Assembly (NCBI GenBank): GCA_903827945.1
Contig: CAIKKN010000029.1
Location: 1-64,000, forward strand
Reading direction: 5' to 3'
DNA length: 64,000 nt
Source of the DNA: an uncultured Actinomycetes bacterium
GTDB lineage: Bacteria; Actinomycetota; Actinomycetes; Nanopelagicales; Nanopelagicaceae
Part shown: positions 8,772 to 19,070 of the stretch, piece by piece
Numbering within the stretch: position 1 is the first letter of the stretch
Layout: each line of letters begins with the position of its first letter
Notes under the pieces: model-generated
Database searches by the model: none
What the model was told of the DNA's origin: nothing
Seen by the model: only the letters and a program-made list of their open reading frames with translations
Made by a program: the position numbers and the translations under genes

Positions 8772-9554
8772 TTAGCGGTTTTGTGTAACAAACTCTCTAC
8801 ATATGAGTAATAACTCTAGAAACATAAGGATTATTGCAACAGGTAGTAAGTCAACTGAACGCTTAAGAAACCATGGAAGACCATTTCGAATAAGCCACAT
8901 CACTCGAGCCGACTTTGCTGAGCAGGATTGCTCTTTTACTAACGGAAGTGAGAGATTCCATCCGCGAGTACGAAGTTGCGTGGCCATTTCACGGGCAAGC
9001 AGCTGATGTCCAAAAGGGCCAGGATGCATACGATCGATATGCCAATTTCGCAGATTATGAACGTCGGGGATTTCACGCGTGCGAATTAAGATGACATCAA
9101 GTTCGGCAGCCACCTTCTCGTAGACCAAGTTCACAGAATCAACGCGCCTTCGAAGCACGCGCTTCAATAGCCGTGGAATTCGAAGAAGCTCGCCAGGATC
9201 ATGGAGTTGCACCATAAGAATTTCGCTACCACGCGCAAGCAAGTCCGTGCATGTGCTTGTTAGATTTTTGTGGAGTACATCTGGGTCAAATCCATTTCGA
9301 AGCAGATCGTTTCCTCCCACAATAACCGCACAAATATCTGGCTCAACATCCAGCGCTTTAGGTAGCTGAACATCCTTAACCTCCGTCGATTTTGCTCCTG
9401 GCCGTGAAAAATTGAAATAGCTAACTTCCTCCCGGAAGTTTTCTTTTAAGTAGTGTGCCCAACCACGTGGAATTCCTGCGGCATCAAAGTCGCCTGTGCC
9501 GTAAGCGGCGCTATCTCCAATTACCGCAAAAGTTAACTTCGGCGGCATAAACAT
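8772..9554 (-). CDS. SGNH/GDSL-family hydrolase with C-terminal hydrophobic segment
   Basis: SGNH hydrolase fold: block I GDSAAYGTGD with nucleophile Ser15, block III GGNDLL with Asn82, and block V DRMHPGPFGH with Asp174 and His177. There is no signal peptide, but residues about 233-252 are strongly hydrophobic and could anchor the C-terminus in the membrane. Typical substrates are acyl esters on lipids or carbohydrates. Its ATG overlaps the stop of the upstream glycosyltransferase gene by one base (TAATG), so it belongs to an operon with two GT4 enzymes, which points to work on a glycolipid or a cell-surface glycan (inference). Substrate unknown. Confidence 0.8.
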   Translation of the reverse strand: MFMPPKLTFAVIGDSAAYGTGDFDAAGIPRGWAHYLKENFREEVSYFNFSRPGAKSTEVKDVQLPKALDVEPDICAVIVGGNDLLRNGFDPDVLHKNLTSTCTDLLARGSEILMVQLHDPGELLRIPRLLKRVLRRRVDSVNLVYEKVAAELDVILIRTREIPDVHNLRNWHIDRMHPGPFGHQLLAREMATQLRTRGWNLSLPLVKEQSCSAKSARVMWLIRNGLPWFLKRSVDLLPVAIILMFLELLLICREFVTQNR

Positions 9555-10729
9555 TATGCGACCCGTAACTTCTTCAACAGAGTAAGCGGTGGTAGATCCG
9601 GTTGTACTTCAAGGGCCCCGTGTAACATCAACATATTTCTCACCGTGGCGTCCCAGGGCATCGTTTCGGCAACTTCTCTGGCAACTTCGCGAAGTTTTGG
9701 TCGCTTGAGTAGATGTTGGATTGAGTGAGCAAAAGAAAATCTGTTATCAGATGATACGGCGCCTGCAGGATGCTGATGTTCAAAACGTAAGAATTCTCCG
9801 ACGGCGCTACTTTGCGAAGCGACCACTGGAGTTCCGCTGGCCAGGGATTCAAGAGCCGCAAGGCAAAAGGTTTCAAGTGGACCGGGTGCCATAGAAATAT
9901 CGGCACTCGCTAAAATGCTCGCTACTCGATGGCGATCGGCAACATATCCAAGAAAATCAACAGGCAATCCATCCGCTTTCTTTCTGAGTTTGTGCCACAG
10001 AGGTCCAGTTCCCACATAAACAAGTCGAGCTCTAATTCCTTTTTGTATCAAAATTTCAAGAGCATCGATACTTCTTTGAGGTTCCTTTTCGCGTGACATA
10101 CGTCCGCAGTGGACAAGGAGGACTTGATCGCCTTTCAGCATCTCCTCTCGAAGTTCTTCTGAGCGAAGTGACGGATGAAAAGTTGTTAAATCCACACCAA
10201 GGGAAATCTTGACCAAGTTTCCAATTCCAATCGCTTTAAATTCCTTTGCAGCGAATTCTGTCGTTGCAACGACGTGGTCAAAGCCGCCCGCAAGTTTTCT
10301 ATTGTGCATATTGACAATTGATTTTTTTAGGATTGATGGAAGAAATGGTAAGAAGCGGTCAACAAGACCTCGAAGTGTTTCGTGGCTAAATACGACCGAA
10401 GGAATGCCATTTTCTCGGGCCCATTGGCCAAGTGATGTGAGAGTGAAACGGTCTGAGACTTCAAGACGATCGGGGGCTAGCTTTGTCAGGATTCTCTTTA
10501 ATTCAACGTTATGTCTGATGATGCGATACCCGCCACTTTGAGGAAGGGTCAATCCAGGCAGGGTTATTTTGCGCCCGTATGGAGTGATTTCTTCGACTGC
10601 GTTAACGCCAGGGACGATGTAGATGAATTCGTGACCATAAGATTGGTAGCCCTTACCCAGTTCATGCAAGGTCGTCTTGATACCGCCTGAGTTAGGTCCG
10701 TAGAAATTTGCGACGTGAACGATTCTCAT
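9554..10729 (-). CDS. GT4-family glycosyltransferase
   Basis: 391 residues with the two Rossmann domains of GT-B glycosyltransferases. The N-terminal half starts MRIVHVANFYGPNSGGI, the acceptor domain with a glycine loop; the C-terminal GT4 domain has CGRMSREKEP and the E-x7-E motif in LETFCLAALESLASGTPVV. These are retaining transferases using nucleotide sugars. It overlaps the next GT4 gene upstream by 4 bp (ATGA) and the SGNH gene downstream by 1 bp. The acceptor and sugar are not recognisable; mannosyl transfer to a lipid is a guess from actinobacterial relatives. Confidence 0.85.
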   Translation of the reverse strand: MRIVHVANFYGPNSGGIKTTLHELGKGYQSYGHEFIYIVPGVNAVEEITPYGRKITLPGLTLPQSGGYRIIRHNVELKRILTKLAPDRLEVSDRFTLTSLGQWARENGIPSVVFSHETLRGLVDRFLPFLPSILKKSIVNMHNRKLAGGFDHVVATTEFAAKEFKAIGIGNLVKISLGVDLTTFHPSLRSEELREEMLKGDQVLLVHCGRMSREKEPQRSIDALEILIQKGIRARLVYVGTGPLWHKLRKKADGLPVDFLGYVADRHRVASILASADISMAPGPLETFCLAALESLASGTPVVASQSSAVGEFLRFEHQHPAGAVSSDNRFSFAHSIQHLLKRPKLREVAREVAETMPWDATVRNMLMLHGALEVQPDLPPLTLLKKLRVA

Positions 10730-11862
10730 GCGGCGCTTCCTTCCGAAGTGCGGGTGAAGGTTTTGATGACATCTGAATAGTGATTTAATAATTGTGAATT
10801 AACGTTGGCCCATGTTCGAGCTTCAACGGAAATTCTTGAAGCCTTCCTCATTTGTTCCTTATCCTCTCGCGCTATGAAATGACTTACAGCAGCATGCAAG
10901 GAATCTGATCTCTCAGTGTGCAGTACATATCCAGTTTGATTTGCAGATATAAGGTCGGCTGGACCGCCCGTGGTCGGAACGATGCACGGAACACCCGACG
11001 CTAGTGCTTCTTGAACAGCCTGACAGAATGTTTCATTTGGTCCTGGATGAATGAAGAGGTCAAAACTTGCATAGTGCTCAGCTAAAGACGCTCCACTTTG
11101 AAATCCTGTAAATATTGCGTTAGGAAGTTGATGTTGCAGTTTTGATCTTGCGGGACCTTCACCAACAATGACTAGCTGAATGCGAGAATCATCATCAAGA
11201 ATCTTTAAATCAGAAATTCTTTTCTCATTTGCAAGGCGGCCAACGAATCCAATAATGAGTTTTTCATCTGCTGACCATTTCTTACGTAAATCTTCCGACC
11301 TTGCAAATGGGTTAAATAAAACGGTGTTTACTCCTCGTCGCCACAAGTGAACATTCTCAACTCCAAGTTCAGTGAGTTCATTTACCGCCGAACTCGAAGG
11401 AGCAAGTGTTCTATTTGTCGAAGAATGAATTTTTCCAACTAATTTGCGGAGTGATCCATGTGCCACATTCATGCCGTAATGTCGTGCAAATCCAGCGATA
11501 TCCGTTTGATAGATGGAGACAGTAGGGATAGATAATTTCTTTGCAACTCTTGCGGTGTATCCACCCAGGACAAGAGGCGATGCAAGATGCAGCACATCGG
11601 GGGCGAAACCTTCGAGAAGATATTCGAGTCTCTTTGTTGGCAGCCCAAATGGCATGCCCACAGGAAGAAGTGATTGAACAGGAATTGCGGGGACTCTTTT
11701 AACTTTGAATCCACGATACTCGCGCACACCGCCTTCACTTTCTGGCGCGATCACGATTGCCTGATGTCCCTCAGATTCAAGATATTCCAGAACGCGCAGG
11801 ACCGAATTCGTTACCCCGTTTACCTGAGGCAAGAAGGACTCAGTGACGATTCCGATTCTCAT
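10726..11862 (-). CDS. GT4-family glycosyltransferase, MgtA-like
   Basis: 378 residues, a GT-B fold. The N-terminus MRIGIVTESFLPQVNGV is characteristic of the actinobacterial group that includes the corynebacterial mannosyltransferase MgtA. The C-terminal domain shows GFVGRLANEKRI and the E-x7-E motif in NETFCQAVQEALASG. It is the first gene of a three-gene operon with a second GT4 enzyme and an SGNH hydrolase. Two consecutive transferases suggest sequential addition of sugars to one acceptor, probably a membrane lipid (inference). It diverges from etfB with a 120-bp gap. Confidence 0.85.
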   Translation of the reverse strand: MRIGIVTESFLPQVNGVTNSVLRVLEYLESEGHQAIVIAPESEGGVREYRGFKVKRVPAIPVQSLLPVGMPFGLPTKRLEYLLEGFAPDVLHLASPLVLGGYTARVAKKLSIPTVSIYQTDIAGFARHYGMNVAHGSLRKLVGKIHSSTNRTLAPSSSAVNELTELGVENVHLWRRGVNTVLFNPFARSEDLRKKWSADEKLIIGFVGRLANEKRISDLKILDDDSRIQLVIVGEGPARSKLQHQLPNAIFTGFQSGASLAEHYASFDLFIHPGPNETFCQAVQEALASGVPCIVPTTGGPADLISANQTGYVLHTERSDSLHAAVSHFIAREDKEQMRKASRISVEARTWANVNSQLLNHYSDVIKTFTRTSEGSAA

Positions 11863-11947
11863 AACGTCAGGGTCGGTTAGTGATGCGACCTAAAGGTGGG
11901 GTTGAAGTTACGTGTTTCTTAAGGTCGGGTGAACAAGTGAATTGCGC

Positions 11948-11975
11948 TTGCAAATAGGTTACTGACCGGTAGCAT
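11948..11975 (+). promoter_or_regulatory. Possible leaderless promoter of etfB
   Basis: TTGCAA (11948-11953) and TAGCAT (11970-11975) are 16 bp apart. The second box ends 7 bp before the etfB ATG, which would put transcription start at or within a base of the start codon. No Shine-Dalgarno sequence is seen, consistent with a leaderless mRNA, a common actinobacterial arrangement. Confidence 0.35.
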
Positions 11976-11982
11976 TCCACTC

Positions 11983-12774
11983 ATGAAGATTGCAGTGTGC
12001 GTAAAACAGGTCCCTGACTCATGGGCAGAGAAGAAGATGGGCGCTGATGGCTTACTTGACCGTGCAAGCGTTGATTCTGTTCTAAATGATTTGGATGAAT
12101 ATGCCGTTGAAGAAGCTCTCAAATTAGTTGAAGCTCATTCGCCAACAAATGAAGCGGGTGAAGGCAGCGGACACACAATTACTCTAATTTGCATGGGTCC
12201 AGAAAAGGCGACAGAAGCGGTCCGTAAAGCACTTTCTATGGGCGCAGATGATGCGATTGTGATTACAGATCCTGCGCTCGCTGGGAGTGATGCGCTCGCT
12301 ACCTCACTTGTTTTAGCTAAGGCAATCAAGGATGGTGGATTTGATTTGGTTATTTGCGGAACAGAATCAACGGATGCTCGAATGAGCGTCATTCCTGCGA
12401 TGTTGGCGGAACGCCTTGGATTTGCACAACTCACTTTTGCTGGCAGTCTTAAACTTGAAGGTTCAAATATTTCTATCGCTCGCCAGACTGAATTTGGCAT
12501 AGAGCAGATGAGCGCTCCAATGCCTGCCGTCATCAGCGTTGTAGAAAAAATTAATGAGCCCCGTTACCCATCATTTAAAGGAATTATGGCGGCAAAGAAA
12601 AAGACCATAACAACAAAGTCACTTGCCGACCTTGGAATCGACTCACAAAGTGCGTGGAGCAAAGTTAATGATTCAGCGCTACGTCCACCGCGCGGTGCGG
12701 GAGTCAAAATTGTTGATGAGGGAGAAGCCGGAAAGAAATTAGTCGAATTCTTACGAGAAAGGAAACTCGTATGA
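11983..12774 (+). CDS. etfB: Electron transfer flavoprotein beta subunit
   Basis: 263-residue ETF beta subunit (FixA family). The N-terminal KIAVCVKQVPDS is the family signature, and the central VICGTESTDARMSVIPAMLAERLG region matches the AMP-binding part. With EtfA it carries electrons from flavoprotein dehydrogenases, such as acyl-CoA dehydrogenases, to the respiratory chain. It overlaps etfA by 4 bp (ATGA). Dehydrogenase partners are not in the window. It heads a run of plus-strand genes down to ligA. Confidence 0.95.
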   Translation: MKIAVCVKQVPDSWAEKKMGADGLLDRASVDSVLNDLDEYAVEEALKLVEAHSPTNEAGEGSGHTITLICMGPEKATEAVRKALSMGADDAIVITDPALAGSDALATSLVLAKAIKDGGFDLVICGTESTDARMSVIPAMLAERLGFAQLTFAGSLKLEGSNISIARQTEFGIEQMSAPMPAVISVVEKINEPRYPSFKGIMAAKKKTITTKSLADLGIDSQSAWSKVNDSALRPPRGAGVKIVDEGEAGKKLVEFLRERKLV

Positions 12775-13709
12775 GCAACGTACTTGTTCTTGTGGATCAC
12801 ATCGGGGGAGTTGTACCTCGCGCGGTAGGAGAGCTAGCGACTTTTGGAAAGCGAATCGGCAGTGTCACAGCTGTTGTTTGCTCATCTCAATCAGCTTCTT
12901 TAATCCCTCAACTCTCTTCTTTTTCAATCGATAAAGTTATTGTCTGCGAAGGTGTTGAATTCGAAAAATACTCTGTCGGAGCCACTGCGCAGGCACTTCA
13001 ACAAGTAGTGGCAAAAGAGAGTCCACGTGCGGTTCTCATTACATCATCAGCGCGCGGCAAAGAGATTGCTGGTCGCTTGGCCGTAAGGTGTGAATTCGGA
13101 TTAATCACTGACGCGATTGATGTAAGCGCTGAAGTGATAGCGACACAATCAGTCTTTGGTGGATCAACGACAGTGCACTCCTCTATTTCTCATGGTGTTC
13201 CAATTGTGACTCTTCGTTCCAATTCTGTTGACGTTCAAATAGGTAGCACTGCTCCAGTGATTGAAAATCTTTCTGTTTCATACGATGGTGTCGATAAGGC
13301 AGTTGTAACTTCCCTCGAGCCTGCAGTAAAGGGTGGCCGCCCTGAACTCACAGAAGCATCGATAGTTGTTTCTGGGGGAAGAGGAACGGATGGCAATTTT
13401 GCTCCTGTTGAGGAAATCGCAGATCTTCTTGGCGCAGCGGTAGGCGCATCTCGAGCCGCGACTGATGCGGGTTGGTATCCACATTCAAATCAAGTCGGCC
13501 AAACAGGCAAGACAGTGAGCCCACAACTTTATGTTGCATGCGGAATTTCCGGAGCTATCCAACATCGCGCTGGAATGCAGACGAGCAAAACAATCGTTGC
13601 AATAAACAAGGATCCAGATGCTCCTATCTTTGACGTGACCGATTTTGGGGTCGTTGGCGATCTATTCGCGGTCCTACCTCAAGCAATTGGGGCTCTCAAG
13701 GCAGACTAG
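12771..13709 (+). CDS. etfA: Electron transfer flavoprotein alpha subunit
   Basis: 312 residues. The FAD-binding C-terminal domain is clear, with CGISGAIQHRAGM and INKDPDAPIFDVTDFGVVGD (about residues 258-303); the N-terminal half is the ETF alpha/beta fold. Forms the heterodimer with EtfB, translationally coupled through the ATGA overlap. It binds the single FAD that shuttles electrons. Length is typical. It is followed at 9 bp by a cysteine desulfurase gene, an order seen in other actinobacteria. Confidence 0.95.
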   Translation: MSNVLVLVDHIGGVVPRAVGELATFGKRIGSVTAVVCSSQSASLIPQLSSFSIDKVIVCEGVEFEKYSVGATAQALQQVVAKESPRAVLITSSARGKEIAGRLAVRCEFGLITDAIDVSAEVIATQSVFGGSTTVHSSISHGVPIVTLRSNSVDVQIGSTAPVIENLSVSYDGVDKAVVTSLEPAVKGGRPELTEASIVVSGGRGTDGNFAPVEEIADLLGAAVGASRAATDAGWYPHSNQVGQTGKTVSPQLYVACGISGAIQHRAGMQTSKTIVAINKDPDAPIFDVTDFGVVGDLFAVLPQAIGALKAD

Positions 13710-13718
13710 AATTGCCTG

Positions 13719-14855
13719 ATGGCAATTTATCTCGATCATGCGGCGACAACGCCCATGCTTCCTGCTGCCATCGATGCATATTCAAGGCAGATGACCGAGG
13801 TCGGCAACGCGTCAAGTCTTCATGCGCAAGGCCGTGCGGTTCGCAAAGCCGTCGAGGAATCTCGCGAGCTCATTGCTAAGGCAGCAGGATGCGATGCAAC
13901 TGAGATTATCTTTGTAGCCTCTGGCACAGAAGCAAACAACTTAGCTATTAAAGGATTCTTCTGGGCAAATCTATCGAAGAAGACCATTGTTGTTTCGACA
14001 ATCGAACACCACGCAGTTTTAGATCCGGTGGAATGGCTTGAGAAGCATGACGGTGCGAAAATTATTTACGCGCCTGTAATGCCAGATGGAATTGTTGATC
14101 TTGACGCACTTCGGCTAATTGTTGATGAGAATCGCGAAGACATTGCACTTATCGCTGTAATGCATTCAAACAATGAAGTCGGCACTCTCCAACCAATCTC
14201 TGAAGTAGTGGCGATTGCTGGAGATATTCCAGTACATAGCGATGCGGTGCAAAGCTTTGGAAAAGTTGTTTTTGATTTCGCAGGTTTAGGTCTTACTTCC
14301 GCAACAATTAGCGCCCACAAACTTGGCGGACCTCTTGGCGTTGGCGCTCTGATTCTCAAGCGAGGCCTAGATATCACTCCACTTCTTCATGGAGGTGGGC
14401 AGGAAAGAGATATCCGATCTAGTACCGTAAATGCACCAGGCATCGTTTCATTCGCTACTGCTGTAGATCAATCACTCATGAATCTTCGGGAGAATTTTTT
14501 CCGTGTTGAAAACCTTGCTGATCAATTACGCCTTGGAATTCAAAAGGCCGTTCCGGAATCCATTATTAATGGAAGAACCGGCAATAACCTCCCTGGAATA
14601 GTCAACGTGACATTTCCTGGCACAAAGAATGAAACACTTCTTGTACTTCTGGACATGGCGGGCATATCGGCTTCGCAAGGTTCGGCATGTAGCGCTGGGG
14701 TTCAACGCCCAAGCCATGTGTTGCTCGCTATGGGAATCTCCGAGACAAGCGCTGATGCAACCATCAGATTTTCTTTAGGATCCACGACAACGGATGATGA
14801 AATTACAACTGTTTGCGATTTAATCGCAGCCATAGCTGAAAAGGCGCGAGTATGA
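13719..14855 (+). CDS. Cysteine desulfurase (IscS/NifS type)
   Basis: PLP enzyme of aminotransferase class V, 378 residues. Starts with YLDHAATTPM; His98 (IEHHAV) stacks on PLP and Lys201 (SAHKLGG) forms the Schiff base. The mobile-loop Cys324 lies in GSACSAG and takes sulfur from L-cysteine as a persulfide. Its stop overlaps the ATG of mnmA (ATGA), so this copy most likely feeds sulfur into tRNA 2-thiolation; a role in Fe-S cluster assembly cannot be excluded. iscS is the nearest E. coli name, but I leave the symbol blank because actinobacteria carry several paralogues. Confidence 0.93.
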   Translation: MAIYLDHAATTPMLPAAIDAYSRQMTEVGNASSLHAQGRAVRKAVEESRELIAKAAGCDATEIIFVASGTEANNLAIKGFFWANLSKKTIVVSTIEHHAVLDPVEWLEKHDGAKIIYAPVMPDGIVDLDALRLIVDENREDIALIAVMHSNNEVGTLQPISEVVAIAGDIPVHSDAVQSFGKVVFDFAGLGLTSATISAHKLGGPLGVGALILKRGLDITPLLHGGGQERDIRSSTVNAPGIVSFATAVDQSLMNLRENFFRVENLADQLRLGIQKAVPESIINGRTGNNLPGIVNVTFPGTKNETLLVLLDMAGISASQGSACSAGVQRPSHVLLAMGISETSADATIRFSLGSTTTDDEITTVCDLIAAIAEKARV

Positions 14856-15928
14856 AAATTGTTGCAGCTATGTCAGGTGGCGTTGATTCTGCGGTTGCTA
14901 CGGCGCGCATGGCCGAAGCTGGCCACGAAGTTATTGGCGTGCATTTAGCGCTTTCAAGTAATCCACAAAAGTATCGAAGTGGTGCCAGAGGGTGTTGCAC
15001 CATTGAAGATAGCCATGATGCTCGCCGAGCCGCAGACATGATCGGCATTCCGTTTTACATATGGGATATGGCCGAAGAATTTCATGATGGTGTTGTCGAA
15101 AACTTCATTGAGGAATATGCGAATGGCCGAACTCCAAACCCTTGCCTGCGCTGTAATGAAAAAATCAAATTTGCCGCAGTGTTGGAGCGCGCAAAGGGAC
15201 TTGGTTTTGATGCAGTTGCAACAGGACATTATGCGCAAATGCGCGAAACACAGGACGGTCGAACGATGCACCGCGCGGTTGATCCCGGTAAAGATCAATC
15301 CTATGTTTTGGCAGTATTAAACAAAGAACAATTAGATGGTGCGCTTTTTCCTTTAGGCGATACTGTCAAAGATGATGTTCGAATCGAAGCTAAAAAGCGT
15401 GGACTTTATGTTGCTAATAAACCAGATTCCCACGATATATGTTTCATTCCTTCAGGAAACAACGCTGGATGGTTACGTGAACGCTTAGGAAGTGAGAGCG
15501 GTCCAATCGTTGATGAAGATGGAACAAAAGTTGGGGAACACCAAGGTGCCTACACCTACACAATTGGACAGCGACGTGGACTAAATCTTTCAATTCCGAC
15601 CGAAGGTGGAACTCCTCGCTATGTTCTAAAGATCGAGCCAAAGAGCAACACTGTTGTAGTGGGGGCTAAAGAAGCGCTAGCGGTTTCACATATCGAAGGT
15701 GAGAAAGCGATTTGGTGCGGGCCACAGCCCGAGACGGGTAAGACCCATCGAGGTTTTGCTCAAATCCGCGCACACGGCGCACCGCTTCCATGTGATTATC
15801 GAAGCGATGGCGCGAGCATCGTCGCCGATTTGGATGAGCCACTTCTTGGACTAGCAACAGGTCAGGGACTTGTAATTTATGACGGTGATCGCGTGGTTGG
15901 GTCTGCCACTGTCAGCGCGACTGAATAA
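14852..15928 (+). CDS. mnmA: tRNA-specific 2-thiouridylase MnmA
   Basis: Makes the 2-thio group of s2U34 in tRNAs for Lys, Glu and Gln. The PP-loop ATP-binding motif AAMSGGVDSAVA lies at residues 5-16; catalytic Cys98 (NPCLRCNEKIKF) and persulfide Cys197 (SHDICFIP) are visible. 358 residues, full length, with the C-terminal beta-barrel. It is coupled to the upstream cysteine desulfurase, its likely sulfur donor, and ligA follows 12 bp downstream. This neighbourhood is conserved in actinobacteria. Confidence 0.95.
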   Translation: MKIVAAMSGGVDSAVATARMAEAGHEVIGVHLALSSNPQKYRSGARGCCTIEDSHDARRAADMIGIPFYIWDMAEEFHDGVVENFIEEYANGRTPNPCLRCNEKIKFAAVLERAKGLGFDAVATGHYAQMRETQDGRTMHRAVDPGKDQSYVLAVLNKEQLDGALFPLGDTVKDDVRIEAKKRGLYVANKPDSHDICFIPSGNNAGWLRERLGSESGPIVDEDGTKVGEHQGAYTYTIGQRRGLNLSIPTEGGTPRYVLKIEPKSNTVVVGAKEALAVSHIEGEKAIWCGPQPETGKTHRGFAQIRAHGAPLPCDYRSDGASIVADLDEPLLGLATGQGLVIYDGDRVVGSATVSATE

Positions 15929-17977
<2,049 letters not shown>

Positions 17978-17998
17978 TCCGTGCGATAAAGTTCAACC

Positions 17999-18127
17999 AT
18001 GAAACATTTGTTCTTTGCTGAAGGCGCTGTTCGACACCTACCGGCCCCACCGATTTTCTTTGGCATATTTACCTTTGGCGTATTGAGTCTCTTCTTGTAC
18101 CTCGTACTTCGCCTCGACAAAGATTAA
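17999..18127 (+). CDS. Small conserved-type single-pass membrane protein (42 aa)
   Basis: A 42-codon frame from ATG 17999 to TAA 18125-18127. The protein begins MKHLFFAEGAVRHLPAPP, then about 20 hydrophobic residues (IFFGIFTFGVLSLFLYLVL) and ends in RLDKD. Small proteins with the same plan (short polar head, paired prolines before FG, one helix, charged tail) occur upstream of nadD in other actinobacteria, which supports it as real. Function unknown. The stop TAA is in the same frame as the downstream nadD frame, with only 11 codons between it and the first possible nadD start; see findings. Confidence 0.7.
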   Translation: MKHLFFAEGAVRHLPAPPIFFGIFTFGVLSLFLYLVLRLDKD

Positions 18128-18160
18128 GAACAGGTTTACACCATCGCACATGTAGGCATT

Positions 18161-18721
18161 TTGGGCGGGACTTTTGACCCCATCCACCTCGGACATCTCC
18201 ATATTCTGAAATCACTCGCGCCAAAATTTGATCAATTGATGGTAATCCCATCGGGAGAACCTCGTCTTCGTCTGGATAAGCCATCGGCTAGTGGCGTGGA
18301 TCGTTTAGAAATGTGTATCAGCGCCCTCGATGATCTCCCTGGAGAATTGCAAGAAAAAGTCGTTGTAAATGATTTAGAAATCCGTCGCAAGGGTCCAACG
18401 TATGCAATCGAAACCGTCAATCAATTGCGCGCATTTAATCCTCGTGACACATTCACGCTGATCCTTGGAAGTGATGCTGCAGCAAAGTTTGATCAGTGGT
18501 ATCGATCAGAGGCGCTGCGCAAGATCGTCGAAATTTTGGTAGTTACTCGCCCAGGGGAGGCGGCGTTGAAATCAGGTTTTGAAGAAGTCTCAATAAAGGC
18601 GCTCGACATATCTGCGACGCAAATTCGCGAAGCTTTTGAAAACAAGAAATCAGTTGCAGAGATAATCTCTCCAACAGTTCTCACTTACATCAAGGAGCAC
18701 AAGCTTTATGGCAGCAAGTAA
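18161..18721 (+). CDS. nadD: Nicotinate-nucleotide adenylyltransferase
   Basis: Transfers AMP to nicotinate mononucleotide to make deamido-NAD in NAD synthesis. GGTFDPIHLGHL (residues 2-13) is the nucleotide-binding (T/H)xGH motif, and ISATQIREAF near 150 is the family's ISxTxxR motif. The only ATG/GTG/TTG in frame is the TTG at 18161, which would start directly at the glycine loop and lose the first beta strand (HVGI-L in the upstream codons). Upstream in-frame codons back to the TAA at 18125 include ATC 18143 and ATT 18158, so a rare start is possible; AGG at 18132-18134 is spaced 8 bp from the ATC. The start is uncertain, the function is not. Confidence 0.88.
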   Translation: MGGTFDPIHLGHLHILKSLAPKFDQLMVIPSGEPRLRLDKPSASGVDRLEMCISALDDLPGELQEKVVVNDLEIRRKGPTYAIETVNQLRAFNPRDTFTLILGSDAAAKFDQWYRSEALRKIVEILVVTRPGEAALKSGFEEVSIKALDISATQIREAFENKKSVAEIISPTVLTYIKEHKLYGSK

Positions 18722-19070
18722 GAAAGTGACTGAACTGGCGCAACTTGCGGCAGAGGCAATTAACGAGAAGCTGGGCGAAGATATTGTCGCGCTAGATATG
18801 ACCGAGCAAATGATTCTTTCTGAAGTTTTTCTGATCGCAACGGCTCAAAATGAACGACAAGTCGATGGTATTGCCGATGCTGTTTTCGAGAAGCTCGCTG
18901 CAATAGGTGAAAAGCCAATTCGCAAGGAAGGTAGTGGCCAATGGATTTTGCTGGATTATTCGGATTTAGTTGTGCATATTCAAAGTAAAGAATTACGCCA
19001 GTACTACATGCTTGACCACTTGTGGAATGACTGTGCTCGTCTTGACTTGCGACTGGACCTAACGCGGTAA
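18708..19070 (+). CDS. rsfS: Ribosomal silencing factor RsfS
   Basis: 120-residue RsfS/YbeB/Iojap protein. The motif EDIVALDMTEQMILSEVFLIAT and the core GSGQWILLDYSDLVVHI are characteristic. It binds ribosomal protein L14 on the 50S subunit and blocks subunit joining during starvation. The ATG lies inside the end of nadD (14-bp overlap), and its stop overlaps the following gene's ATG by one base, so nadD-rsfS-phosphatase form one operon, the usual actinobacterial order. Confidence 0.93.
   Translation: MAASKKVTELAQLAAEAINEKLGEDIVALDMTEQMILSEVFLIATAQNERQVDGIADAVFEKLAAIGEKPIRKEGSGQWILLDYSDLVVHIQSKELRQYYMLDHLWNDCARLDLRLDLTR

Noticed and set aside
12564-12800. Small minus-strand frame across the etfB-etfA junction
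   Set aside because: No motif, no ribosome binding site, antisense to two certain genes.
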